DNA of 64,000 nt, taken from NCBI GenBank assembly GCA_965223695.1, contig CBDCXJ010000027.1, positions 124,001 to 188,000 on the forward strand. Direction: 5' to 3'. How positions within the stretch are numbered: the stretch's first letter is position 1; the number at the start of each line of letters is the position of its first letter. The translations under genes and the position numbers were made by a program. The DNA is from JAUVPB01 sp965223695. Lineage in GTDB: Bacteria > Actinomycetota > Thermoleophilia > Gaiellales > Gaiellaceae. Under the pieces are notes generated by a model. The model was not told where the DNA came from, searched no databases, and was given only the letters and a program-made list of their open reading frames with translations. Shown in pieces: positions 52,851 through 60,435 of the stretch.

Positions 52851-53396
52851 CTACACGGTCAACGCCTCGACCACCCTCCGCAGCTGCTCATCGGTGGCCT
52901 CGACGTCGTCGCCAACCATGCCGCCGGGTGGCGACTCGTGCATGAGCAGCGGCAGCTTCTCACACCCTTTCGCCCGCGCGTGGACGCGCGCTGCGTACTC
53001 GAACGGCGTGTGGCCGACCACGACGGTCGGGATTCCCCGGGCTTCGATCGTGACCGCGTCGCTCACGGCGGCGGCTGTGCACGAGCCTCATATCGCCTCG
53101 CCGACGATGACCGCCTCCGCCCGGGCGACCACCTCCTCGAGCGCGGCGGGTGACAGCCCCTTCGAGACGCTCTCCTTTGGGAACCAGAGCGACTCGGCGA
53201 CGCCGTGCTCGCTCTCGAGCCGTCGCTTGAGCGAGGCGAAGAGCGGGTACATGTGGTTCACGTCGCCGGCTCGGTGACCCCACGCATCGATGAAGGCGAT
53301 CGTCCTGCCGGCAAGGGAGTCCAGGCGGGGCGCGAGCTCTGTCCCGCTCGCGGGCCCACTCGGCTCGGGCGGGACCGGCTCGAGGACCTTCAGCAT
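52851..53396 (-). CDS. UGSC-family selenoprotein (in-frame TGA read as selenocysteine)
   Basis: Starting at the ATG at 53396, 102 residues (MLKVLEPVPPEPSGP... ARAEAVIVGEAI) lead to a TGA at 53090-53088, followed in the same frame by GSCTAAAVSDAVTIEARGIP, TVVVGHTPFEYAARV and a natural TAG at 52851. This recreates the U-G-S-C-T motif of the known UGSC selenoprotein/cysteine family at the expected position after a V(I)VG strand; Cys-form relatives read CGSC. Translated through, it is 181 residues with Sec103 and Cys106 as a redox CxxC-like pair. A hairpin can be drawn just after the TGA. It overlaps the preceding gene by one base (TGATG), so it is co-translated. Without Sec the gene would be two useless pieces. 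Function of the family is unknown. Confidence 0.85.
53048..53084 (-). promoter_or_regulatory. Candidate bacterial SECIS hairpin
   Basis: Three bases after the TGA, TCGTG pairs with CACGA and, after a 4-base bulge, GCCGC pairs with GCGGT, topped by CGC/GCG around CGTGA. The loop holds an unpaired G, as SelB-binding loops usually do. Distance and size (37 bases) are right for a bacterial SECIS, but this is hand-folding. Confidence 0.45.
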
Positions 53397-54475
53397 CACT
53401 GCACCCCTTTCACCGCGCGCGACTGCGCGTAGCCACCGTAGCTGCCCCACCCTGGAGAGAAAGCGCACCACCACTGCCCGAGGCCGCCCGTGACGACCAC
53501 GTGGATGTCCTCGGGATCGACCACCATCGGCACCTGCGCGCCGCTGCGCGGCTCGAGCCTCTGCGTCTCGTCGAGGGTTCCCCAGAACGACTTCGTCTCG
53601 TCGCCCGCCTCGAGGATTCCCTGATCGAGCATCTCGTCGCAGTCGAAGCGGGCGCGCTCGTGGATGAAGCTTCTGAAGTCGGCCTGGCCCATGCCGTGGC
53701 TCGCGAGCGCCCGGGCGGTCCGGGGCCCGACGATGAGCAGCATCTGGCCCGCAGCATGGAGCACGTTCAGCGACCAGCGCGGCAGCGACTGGGCGAAGAT
53801 CTTGAGGATCCGCTCGGGGCCGCCCGGGACGAAGATCGCGTGTGGCGCGTCACAGGCGAACACGGTGACGACGTCCTCGTCGCGCGCGAAGCCGCGGTTC
53901 TCGGCGAGGGTCGCCCAGGGCGAGTCCTCCTCGTTCTCGGCGATGCAGTAGCCCCACTTGCCCGGCTGTCCGAGCGTCGCCATGTCGGTGAGCCCGGGCT
54001 TGGCGCCGCCGACGTTCCAGAGTACGAGGCGCAGCGCGCGACCGAGCGCAGCGTTGGCGCGCGAGCCGCCGCCGAGCGCGCCGTCGCCGGTCGCGAAGCC
54101 CTCACGCGTCCTCACCGGCCCGTTGACGATCACGAGCGGGGCACAGGGATTGGTCGTCGCCTGGACACCAGTCAGGTTGAACGCCGGATCGAGGACGCAC
54201 TCGATCGCGGCCAGCACGCACGGCATGAGCGATGGCCAGCAGCCGGCCATCGCGGCGTTGACGGCAACGAGCTCGATCGTGGCCTCGGCCCCCGACGGGC
54301 CGATGGCGCCGAGGCTGTGGCCTCGGGGAAGGCCGGTCGCGGCGATCAGCTCCTCGACGACCTCGGGCGTGGGCGGCGCGACCGGGAGGCCGTCGGTCCA
54401 GCCCTCTTTCCAGGCAAGCTCGTGCCAGGCCCAGAAGTCGTCGACCTCGCGGACGCGCGCCTCGGTCTGGCCCAT
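53396..54475 (-). CDS. Conserved protein with DGLPVAPPT motif, partner of the UGSC selenoprotein
   Basis: 359 residues. N-terminal DDFWAWHELAWKEGWTDGLP and VAPPTPEVVEELIAATGL form a motif that I associate with proteins encoded beside, or fused to, UGSC proteins. Later segments include VNAAMAGCWPSLMPCVLAAI, ATTNPCAPLVIVNGPV, GKWGYCIAENEEDSPW and VFACDAPHAIFVPGGPE. Several conserved-looking cysteines (about 80, 86, 111, 178, 208) might relay thiols with the selenoprotein. It ends with TGATG overlap into the UGSC gene. Biochemical role unknown; a redox or metal-linked enzyme acting on an organic acid is a guess from context. Confidence 0.6.
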   Translation of the reverse strand: MGQTEARVREVDDFWAWHELAWKEGWTDGLPVAPPTPEVVEELIAATGLPRGHSLGAIGPSGAEATIELVAVNAAMAGCWPSLMPCVLAAIECVLDPAFNLTGVQATTNPCAPLVIVNGPVRTREGFATGDGALGGGSRANAALGRALRLVLWNVGGAKPGLTDMATLGQPGKWGYCIAENEEDSPWATLAENRGFARDEDVVTVFACDAPHAIFVPGGPERILKIFAQSLPRWSLNVLHAAGQMLLIVGPRTARALASHGMGQADFRSFIHERARFDCDEMLDQGILEAGDETKSFWGTLDETQRLEPRSGAQVPMVVDPEDIHVVVTGGLGQWWCAFSPGWGSYGGYAQSRAVKGVQ

Positions 54476-54491
54476 GCCGCAGCGTACCCAG

Positions 54492-55706
54492 CTAGTTCCG
54501 CGCGGGCTCCTCGTGGCCGTCGATCAGCACGTCGGCCGCCGCGAGCTCATCGATCTCGCCTGGCTCGTAGCCGGCCTTGCGCAGCACCTCGCGCGTGTGC
54601 TCGCCGAGCCTTGGCGCCGGGCGAACGGCGCCCGGAGCCGTCGCCGAGAACGCCATCGGCAGGCCGATGCTGCGCAGCGTTCCCTCGGTGGGGTGCTCGA
54701 TCGTCGATAGAAGGCCGACCTCGAGCAGCTGCTCGTCCTCGAGCAGCTCGTCAACCGTCCGAACAGGCGATGCAGGGATGCTCAGCTCCCGGAAGCGCTC
54801 GAGCCACTCGTCCGTCGTCGCGCCGACCAGGATCTCGCCGAGTCTGCGGTAGACGGCGTCGATGTTGGCGCTGCGCCCCGCGACCGTCGCGAAGCGATCG
54901 TCCTCCATCAGCTCGCCGTGGCCGGTGAGCTCGAAGAACCGTCGCCACTGCTCGTCGGTGTAGATCAGGACCGAGACGTAGCCGTCGCTCGTGCGGTACG
55001 GGCCGCGCTCAGGCGTAGTCGAGCGCTCGTAGAGGGTCGGCCCGCTCGCGGGGACGAACGTCTCGCCGCCGAGGTGCTCGAGCAGCACCTGCGAGGCCAT
55101 CGTCTCGAACATCGGCACCTCGATCTCCTGGCCCTCGCCGCTTCGCTCGCGCGCATACAGCGCCGCGACGATCGCGCTGAGGGCGGCGATTCCCGCCGTC
55201 TTGTCGGCGATGGCGCCCGATACGTACTGGGGCTCGCCGGCCACGGTGGCCTGAAGCGCGGCAATGCCCGTGGCCGCCTGGATGACATCGTCGTAGGCGG
55301 CGAGCGCACCGTAGGGGCCCTCGCGGCGGAACCCCCATGCGTTGCAGTAGACGATGCTCGGACACGCGGCGGCAACCGCCTCGTAGTCGAGGCCCAGCCG
55401 CTTGATCGCCTGCGCCCGCATCGAGTGGACGAACACGTCCGCGTCACGCGCGAGGCGCAGGACGATCTCACGGCCCTCGGCCCGTTTCAGGTCGATCGCC
55501 ACGCTGCGCTTGTTGCGGTTGAGGTTGAGGAAGAAGGCCGACATTCCCTCGCGCCGGGTGGTGCCGACGTAGCGAACGACGTCGCCTCGCGGCGCCTCGA
55601 TCTTGACCACGTCGGCGCCGAGGTCGCCGAGGAAGAGCGTCGCGAGCGGGCCGAAGAGCACGCTCGTCAGATCGAGCACGCGCACGCCGTCGAGCGGGCC
55701 GGCCAC
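54492..55706 (-). CDS. Class III CoA-transferase (CaiB/BaiF family)
   Basis: 404 residues from a GTG at 55706; the frame is open upstream but overlaps the preceding gene. LDGVRVLDLTSVLFGPLATL, then FLGDLGADVVKIEAPRGD, opens the family. NRNKRSVAIDLKRAEGREIV and GPYGALAAYDDVIQAATGIA follow, the latter with the catalytic Asp that forms the glutamyl/aspartyl-CoA anhydride. It moves CoA between carboxylic acids. It is the fourth gene of the minus-strand operon, 8 bases after the acyl-CoA dehydrogenase-like gene, and would activate the substrate that the dehydrogenases and hydratase act on. Confidence 0.88.
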   Translation of the reverse strand: MAGPLDGVRVLDLTSVLFGPLATLFLGDLGADVVKIEAPRGDVVRYVGTTRREGMSAFFLNLNRNKRSVAIDLKRAEGREIVLRLARDADVFVHSMRAQAIKRLGLDYEAVAAACPSIVYCNAWGFRREGPYGALAAYDDVIQAATGIAALQATVAGEPQYVSGAIADKTAGIAALSAIVAALYARERSGEGQEIEVPMFETMASQVLLEHLGGETFVPASGPTLYERSTTPERGPYRTSDGYVSVLIYTDEQWRRFFELTGHGELMEDDRFATVAGRSANIDAVYRRLGEILVGATTDEWLERFRELSIPASPVRTVDELLEDEQLLEVGLLSTIEHPTEGTLRSIGLPMAFSATAPGAVRPAPRLGEHTREVLRKAGYEPGEIDELAAADVLIDGHEEPARN

Positions 55707-55714
55707 GTCTGCTC

Positions 55715-56764
55715 CTAGGCGTCCTGCGGGATCAAGTCGACGCCGTCCGCGACGTGCTCCCACCAGCCCGTGCCGGCCCGGGCGACCCGCTCGCCCAGCT
55801 CTCGCTCCCAGAAGCTCGGACGATGAAGCTCCTGCCGCCAGGCGGCGAGGCGAAGCGTGAACCCGGCGAGCGGGTGCTCTCTCGTCACGCCAATAGCGCC
55901 GAGCGTCTGGTGGGCGATCCTCGCGCATGCACCCGAGGCGGTGTTGGCCGTCACCCGGGCGGCCAAGGCGGCCTCGATGAACTGCGGCGTGTCCTCGAGG
56001 AGCACGGCCGCCAGTAGGGCGCTGCGGGCGAGCTCGAGCAGCTCGACCTGCCGTACCAGCGAGTGGGCGACCGCCTGGAACGACCCGATCGGGCGCCCGA
56101 ACTGCTGCCGCTCGTTCGCGTGGTCGAGGGACAGCGCGTGCACCTGTTCCAGCGCGCCGAGTTGGCGTGCGCTGTGAAGAACCCCGAGCGTCGCGAGCAC
56201 GTCCATCTCCGGCCAGCGCAGCGCGTGGCAGCACTCGCCTGGGATGGGCGTGTCGATCTGCACCCGGTCACGCGGCTCGCCGGCGATGTTCACTGCTTCT
56301 TCCACTTCAAAGGTGCCCGGCCCGAGGCAGACGAGCCGGGACGCGCCGTCGTTCGGCCCGCGAGCGACGGCGAGGACTGCGTGTGCGCCCCGCGCCCACG
56401 CCGCCTGCCAGCGGCCGCCGGCGGTCGAGATGCCGGACTCGGCTGGCAGGGTTTCCTGAAGCAGCGTTGCCGCGGTATCTCCGCTCACGATCCGTTCGAT
56501 CTCGGCGGTCGGCTGCTCGACCGCGCTCGCCAGCACTGCGCTCGCGATCGCCTCGACAACCGGAGCTGCCGCCGCGGTTCGGCCCGCGGCCTGGGCCAGC
56601 ACGGCGGCCTCGACGAGGCTCCCACCCTGGCCGCCAGCGCTCGGGGCCACCGCGACGCCGATCCAGCCGTTCTCCCGAAGCGGCTGCCACGGGTCTGTCG
56701 GAGCGTCGTCGAGCTCGGCCAGAACAGCCTCGGCAGCCTCCGCGAGCAGGCGCACGTCGCTCAT
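55715..56764 (-). CDS. Acyl-CoA dehydrogenase-like protein (second subunit type)
   Basis: 349 residues. The C-terminal half matches acyl-CoA dehydrogenases: VHALSLDHANERQQFGRPIG, SFQAVAHSLVRQVELLELAR, CARIAHQTLGAIGVTREHPL. The N-terminal half is divergent and glycine-poor, and the catalytic Glu region is not evident, as in the smaller subunit of heteromeric acyl-CoA dehydrogenases of actinobacteria (such as steroid side-chain FadE pairs). Its ATG overlaps the stop of the larger dehydrogenase gene (ATGA), supporting an alpha2beta2 enzyme. Confidence 0.85.
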   Translation of the reverse strand: MSDVRLLAEAAEAVLAELDDAPTDPWQPLRENGWIGVAVAPSAGGQGGSLVEAAVLAQAAGRTAAAAPVVEAIASAVLASAVEQPTAEIERIVSGDTAATLLQETLPAESGISTAGGRWQAAWARGAHAVLAVARGPNDGASRLVCLGPGTFEVEEAVNIAGEPRDRVQIDTPIPGECCHALRWPEMDVLATLGVLHSARQLGALEQVHALSLDHANERQQFGRPIGSFQAVAHSLVRQVELLELARSALLAAVLLEDTPQFIEAALAARVTANTASGACARIAHQTLGAIGVTREHPLAGFTLRLAAWRQELHRPSFWERELGERVARAGTGWWEHVADGVDLIPQDA

Positions 56765-57870
56765 CGTCGACGTCCCAGGCCCAGCCCCCGCCGTGCGACC
56801 ACCTCGCGCATGATCTCGCTCGTGCCCGCGCGGATCGTGAAGGCGGGTGCATAGAGCACCCCCTCGACGAGGTGACTCCGCTCGTCGAGCGCGCAGGCAG
56901 AGAGCTCCCCTCCGAACATCGCGAGCGCGGCCTCGACGATCTCCTGCTCGAGCTCGCTGCCGAGCAGCTTCGTCAGAGCCGCCTCGCTCGCAGGAGGGTC
57001 ACCCCGGTCCATCGCCTCGGCGACACGAACTGACATCGTCCGTAGCGCCAGCAGACGTGCGGCGAAGCCGCCGAGCGTCTCGAGCTCACTGGGCCCGAGA
57101 TCACCGGCGCGCGCGGCCATCTCCTCGAACAGCGCGTGCGTGCTGAGGAAGCGCTCCGGGCCCGAGCGCTCGTAGTCGAGCTGGCGCATGATCTGCCTGA
57201 ACGCGTCGCCCTCCTCGCCGACGAGGTAGGCATCGGCAACCCGCACGTCGTCGAAGAAGAGCTCGTTGAAGTGGGCGCCTCCGGAGAGGTCCTCGATGGG
57301 TCTCACGCTCAGGCCCGGCGCGTCCATCGGCACGATGAACTCGCTCAGTCCGGCGTGCGGATCGTCCTCTGACGAGGTGCGGGCGACGAGGTAGCAGTAG
57401 TGCGCCACGTGGGCTCCGGTCGTCCACACCTTCTGCCCGCTGATCGTCCAGCCCTCGCTGGCACGCTCGGCCCGGGTGCGGATCGCGGCGACGTCCGAGC
57501 CGGCATCGGGCTCGCTCATCCCTACGCAGAAGTAGAGCTCGCCGCGGCAGATCCCGGGCAGGAATTCCCGCCTGACTCGATCGCTCCCATGCCGCGAGAG
57601 CACCGGCGCGATCTGGCGATCGGCGAGCCAGTGGCATGCCACCGGCGCGCCCGCGCGAAGCAGCTCCTCGGTGACGACAAAGCGCTCTACGAACGAGCGC
57701 CCGCCTCCGCCATGTCGTGGGCTCGCCGTCATCCCGAGCCACCCGCGCTCGCCGAGCGCACGGGAGACGGCAGGGTCGAAGCCGCGCATCCAGTTGTCGA
57801 GATGGGGCGAGAACGAGAGCGTGCCGAGGAAGTCGCGGACATCGTTGCGCAGCGCGCTCAGAGGGGTCAA
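56761..57870 (-). CDS. Acyl-CoA dehydrogenase
   Basis: 369 residues from a TTG that overlaps the preceding stop (TTGA). FAD/substrate regions: YFCVGMSEPDAGSDVAAIRT, WTISGQKVWTTGAHVAHYCY, FNELFFDDVRVADAYLVGEE and the C-terminal APAFTIRAGTSEIMREVVAR, where the catalytic acid of many family members lies elsewhere. It probably dehydrogenates an acyl-CoA together with the smaller subunit gene next to it. The frame continues open upstream without similarity; homology begins around VRDFLGTLSF. Confidence 0.88.
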   Translation of the reverse strand: MTPLSALRNDVRDFLGTLSFSPHLDNWMRGFDPAVSRALGERGWLGMTASPRHGGGGRSFVERFVVTEELLRAGAPVACHWLADRQIAPVLSRHGSDRVRREFLPGICRGELYFCVGMSEPDAGSDVAAIRTRAERASEGWTISGQKVWTTGAHVAHYCYLVARTSSEDDPHAGLSEFIVPMDAPGLSVRPIEDLSGGAHFNELFFDDVRVADAYLVGEEGDAFRQIMRQLDYERSGPERFLSTHALFEEMAARAGDLGPSELETLGGFAARLLALRTMSVRVAEAMDRGDPPASEAALTKLLGSELEQEIVEAALAMFGGELSACALDERSHLVEGVLYAPAFTIRAGTSEIMREVVARRGLGLGRRR

Positions 57871-58658
57871 CCTTCTTTCTCTCGCTTTCGCGCCCATACC
57901 TTGCTGATGGCCTCTCTGTGCTCCTCGGTGCCTCCGAGGACGGCCATCTCGCCGGCCACCGCCTCGAGGTGCTCCGGCCAGGACTGGCTCGCTCCCGCGA
58001 ACACGAGCTTTCTGATCAAGTGGCGCGCGGTCGTTGGCCGCGACGCGAGGTGCTCGGCGACCTCGATGGCCCTGCCGACGAGCGCGTCCGCCTCGCACAC
58101 CTCGGTGACCACGCCCCACTCGAGCGCTTCGGCGGCGCCGAGAACTCGCCCGCTCAACAACAGCTCGAGCGCGCGACCCTGCCCCGCGATGCGTGGCAGA
58201 AGCCACGCTCCGCCATCGCCAGGTACGAGACCGACATTGACGTAGGCCGGCGAGAAGCGGGCGGCACTCGAGGCCAGCCGGACGTCGCAGAGGAGCGCCA
58301 CGTCCATGCCCGCGCCGTACGCGGCGCCGTTGACTGCCGCGACCGTGGCGAAGCTCGACTCGAACATCATGCGACCGAGCTCGTGCGGGCCTGCCTCGAG
58401 GTACGCCCGCCGCTCGTGCGACTCCCACTCGTGCCAGGACGTAAGCGCCGCCATATCGCCGCCCGAGCAGAAGATCGAGCCGCTGCCGGTCAGAACAATG
58501 GCCTCGAGACCCTCGGCGGCGCTCGCCTCGAGCTCGCGATGGAGCCCCTCGAGGGTCGCCTCGGTGAGCGAGTTGCCCTTATCGGGCTCGTCGATCGTGA
58601 CGACGGCCACGGCGCCCGTGACATCTCTGCTGACGGCCACCTGCATCAACTCCTTCAC
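57867..58658 (-). CDS. Enoyl-CoA hydratase/isomerase
   Basis: 263 residues from a GTG at 58658 (ATG 58646 preceded closely by AAGGAG is an alternative). Crotonase features: AVVTIDEPDKGNSLTEATLE, VLTGSGSIFCSGGDMAALTS for the first oxyanion loop, and AAVNGAAYGAGMDVALLCDV for the second; VGLVPGDGGAWLLPRIAG shows a Gly-Asp-Gly-Gly where hydratases keep Glu. First gene of the operon leading to the UGSC selenoprotein, so it forms beta-oxidation-type steps with the dehydrogenases and CoA-transferase. Confidence 0.85.
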   Translation of the reverse strand: MKELMQVAVSRDVTGAVAVVTIDEPDKGNSLTEATLEGLHRELEASAAEGLEAIVLTGSGSIFCSGGDMAALTSWHEWESHERRAYLEAGPHELGRMMFESSFATVAAVNGAAYGAGMDVALLCDVRLASSAARFSPAYVNVGLVPGDGGAWLLPRIAGQGRALELLLSGRVLGAAEALEWGVVTEVCEADALVGRAIEVAEHLASRPTTARHLIRKLVFAGASQSWPEHLEAVAGEMAVLGGTEEHREAISKVWARKREKEG

Positions 58659-58718
58659 GCAGCGGCCGGGGCTACGCCGTGTCGCTCCGCTCTCGAGGGT
58701 TAGTCGGTCGGCGTCAGG

Positions 58719-58895
58719 CTAGTCGGCGCGATCTTCGCCCTCGGCCGCGCCGGCGACATTGTCCGACGAGGCCTTCGACGGCCGATACCGGAACCCGATC
58801 AGGTCCTTCAGCAGAATGCCATACGTGACGACGGCTCCGATCGCGGTCGCCGTGAAGATCCAGAACCGAATCCAGCCTCCGGCCGCGTCGATCAT
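58719..58895 (-). CDS. Small single-helix membrane protein
   Basis: 58 residues: MIDAAGGWIRFWIFTATAIG, AVVTYGILLKDLIGFRYRPS and an acidic hydrophilic tail (AGAAEGEDRAD). One membrane helix spans about residues 10-29. The ATG at 58895 is the only in-frame start and there is a natural TAG at 58719. It lies 60 bases upstream of the enoyl-CoA hydratase gene on the same strand and could be part of the same transcript. Function unknown. Confidence 0.55.
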   Translation of the reverse strand: MIDAAGGWIRFWIFTATAIGAVVTYGILLKDLIGFRYRPSKASSDNVAGAAEGEDRAD

Positions 58896-59000
58896 GCGTG
58901 CACCCCGGTCACGAACATGGAGCGATCATGCTAACAGGGCACGGGGCGCGTCACGACGCAGGGCGCGGGGCGCGTCACCATACGCTCCTAGACTCGCGCC

Positions 59001-59675
59001 ATCTCGAAAATCGGGTCGCTCAACGAGAAGCCCCTCCACGCGGCCTTGAAGGAGTGGTACCGCCAGGACGGCGACGAAGTCGAGGTCTCGGTCGAGGGCT
59101 TCGTCGTCGACGTGGTTCGTGGCGAACTGCTGATCGAGATCCAGTCGCGGGGCTTCTCGTCGATGCGCAACAAGTTCGACCGGTTGCTCGATTCGCATTC
59201 GATGCTGCTCGTACACCCGGTCGCCGCCGAGAAATGGATCGTCAAGCTCGATAACGCTGGTCGCACGGTCTCGCGGCGACGGTCGCCAAAGCACGGCGTC
59301 GCGGCCGACGTATGCGCCGAGCTCGTCGCCTTTCCTTCTCTTCTGAGCCACCCAAACTTCACGCTCGAGATCGCGCTCGTCGAGGAGGAGGAAGTGAGGC
59401 GGCCCGACGCGAAGCGGGGCTGGCGCCGCGGCGGGTTCGTGATCGAGGAACGGCGACTTGTTGACGTGAGAGAAACGGTCCAGCTCAGCTCCCCGAAAGA
59501 GCTGCTGGAGCTGCTGCCGGAAGGCCTGCCCCAACCGTTTACCACGGCTGATCTCGCCGATCGGCTGATGCGGTCGCGTCACTTCGCGCGAGAGGTCGCC
59601 TATTGCCTGCGCGTCTCAGGCGCGGTGGAGGCCGTCGGCAGAGAGCGCCGCGGTGTCCTGTATCAGGCGCCCTGA
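59001..59675 (+). CDS. Unknown protein with C-terminal winged-helix-like domain; non-canonical start
   Basis: The conserved-looking N-terminus ISKIGSLNEKPLHAALKEWY begins at an ATC (59001). No ATG, GTG or TTG lies between the upstream in-frame stop (58989-58991) and the TTG at 59046, which would cut off the first 15 residues. The core VVDVVRGELLIEIQSRGFSS, then MLLVHPVAAEKWIVKLD, has the alternating strands and the E-I-Q motif of a possible nuclease-like fold. The C-terminus (FTTADLADRLMRSRHFAREV with VSGAVEAVGRERRGVLYQ) resembles a winged helix. Length is 209-224 residues. The start may be real ATC initiation or an error at the third base. Confidence 0.5.
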   Translation: MSKIGSLNEKPLHAALKEWYRQDGDEVEVSVEGFVVDVVRGELLIEIQSRGFSSMRNKFDRLLDSHSMLLVHPVAAEKWIVKLDNAGRTVSRRRSPKHGVAADVCAELVAFPSLLSHPNFTLEIALVEEEEVRRPDAKRGWRRGGFVIEERRLVDVRETVQLSSPKELLELLPEGLPQPFTTADLADRLMRSRHFAREVAYCLRVSGAVEAVGRERRGVLYQAP

Positions 59676-59722
59676 CCGCCGGGCCGGTGCCTTTCCGGGC
59701 TACCCGGAGGCTGAGGCCGATA

Positions 59723-59750
59723 TGAGCATGCTACAGTATGTGCATGCTCA
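59723..59750. promoter_or_regulatory. Inverted-repeat operator covering the antitoxin start
   Basis: TGAGCATGC (59723-59731) and GCATGCTCA (59742-59750) are a perfect 9-bp inverted repeat with a 10-base spacer. The antitoxin ATG (59744-59746) lies inside the right arm. RHH antitoxins bind such palindromes, so the operon is probably autoregulated and the mRNA nearly leaderless. Confidence 0.65.
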
Positions 59751-59989
59751 CCAGGCGGCTCCAGATCCTCATTGACCAGGAGCGCTACGAGCGCGTCGAG
59801 CGCGTCGCCGAGCAGAGTCATCGATCGGTTGCGGCCGCGATACGCGAGGCCATCGACCTGGCCTACCCGCCCGATCTCGACGAAAAGGCCGCCGCCGCAA
59901 CCGCGATTCTCGCCTCGCCGCAGATCGAGCTGCCCGATGTCGAGGAGCTCAAAAGCGAGCTCGAAGCGAGCCGCGCGCGCGAGTCATGA
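59744..59989 (+). CDS. Ribbon-helix-helix antitoxin (VapB-type)
   Basis: 81 residues from the ATG at 59744. LTRRLQILIDQERYERVERV is the beta strand plus helix A, and AEQSHRSVAAAIREAIDLAY is helix B of a CopG/RHH fold; a charged C-terminal tail (VEELKSELEASRARES) would wrap the toxin. Its stop overlaps the PIN toxin's start (ATGA). The operator palindrome covers its own start. Confidence 0.85.
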   Translation: MLTRRLQILIDQERYERVERVAEQSHRSVAAAIREAIDLAYPPDLDEKAAAATAILASPQIELPDVEELKSELEASRARES

Positions 59990-60417
59990 TCGTCGTCGAC
60001 ACGACGGTCCTGCTGTACGCGGTCGGAGGCGCGCACGCGCTGCAGACGCCGTGTCGCTGGCTGGTCGAGAAGATTGGCTCGGGTGAGGTTCGGGCCACGA
60101 CGACGCCACAGGTGATTCAGGAGTTCGTCCACGTCTACGCGCGCCGACGCGGCCGGGGCGAGTCGGCTCGGCTCGGACGGAACTGGTGTGGGCTTCTCTC
60201 ACCGCTGCTCACCAGCTCGCGCGAAGAGCTCGAGCAGGCACTCGATCTGTATGAGACCCATAGCGACCTGGGTGCGTTTGACGCGTTGCTTGCGGCGACC
60301 GCGCTCACGCACGAGCTGGACGGGCTCGCGTCCGCCGATCGCGCCTTCGGTGCCGTCGACCGACTCGATCACTTCGATCCTGCCGCGAGCTCCTTTGCCG
60401 ACGTAGCCAACTCCTGA
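59986..60417 (+). CDS. PIN-domain ribonuclease toxin (VapC-type)
   Basis: 143 residues. PIN acidic residues: Asp in MIVVDTTVLLYAVGG, Glu in PQVIQEFVHVYARRRG, Asp in LGAFDALLAATALTH and Asp in LASADRAFGAVDRL. Relatives cleave tRNA or rRNA when the antitoxin is degraded. It is translationally coupled to the RHH antitoxin by a 4-base overlap. It ends 18 bases before the hydantoinase fusion, whose start has no other promoter space, so read-through is possible. Confidence 0.88.
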   Translation: MIVVDTTVLLYAVGGAHALQTPCRWLVEKIGSGEVRATTTPQVIQEFVHVYARRRGRGESARLGRNWCGLLSPLLTSSREELEQALDLYETHSDLGAFDALLAATALTHELDGLASADRAFGAVDRLDHFDPAASSFADVANS

Positions 60418-60435
60418 ATAGACTCCGACGCCACG

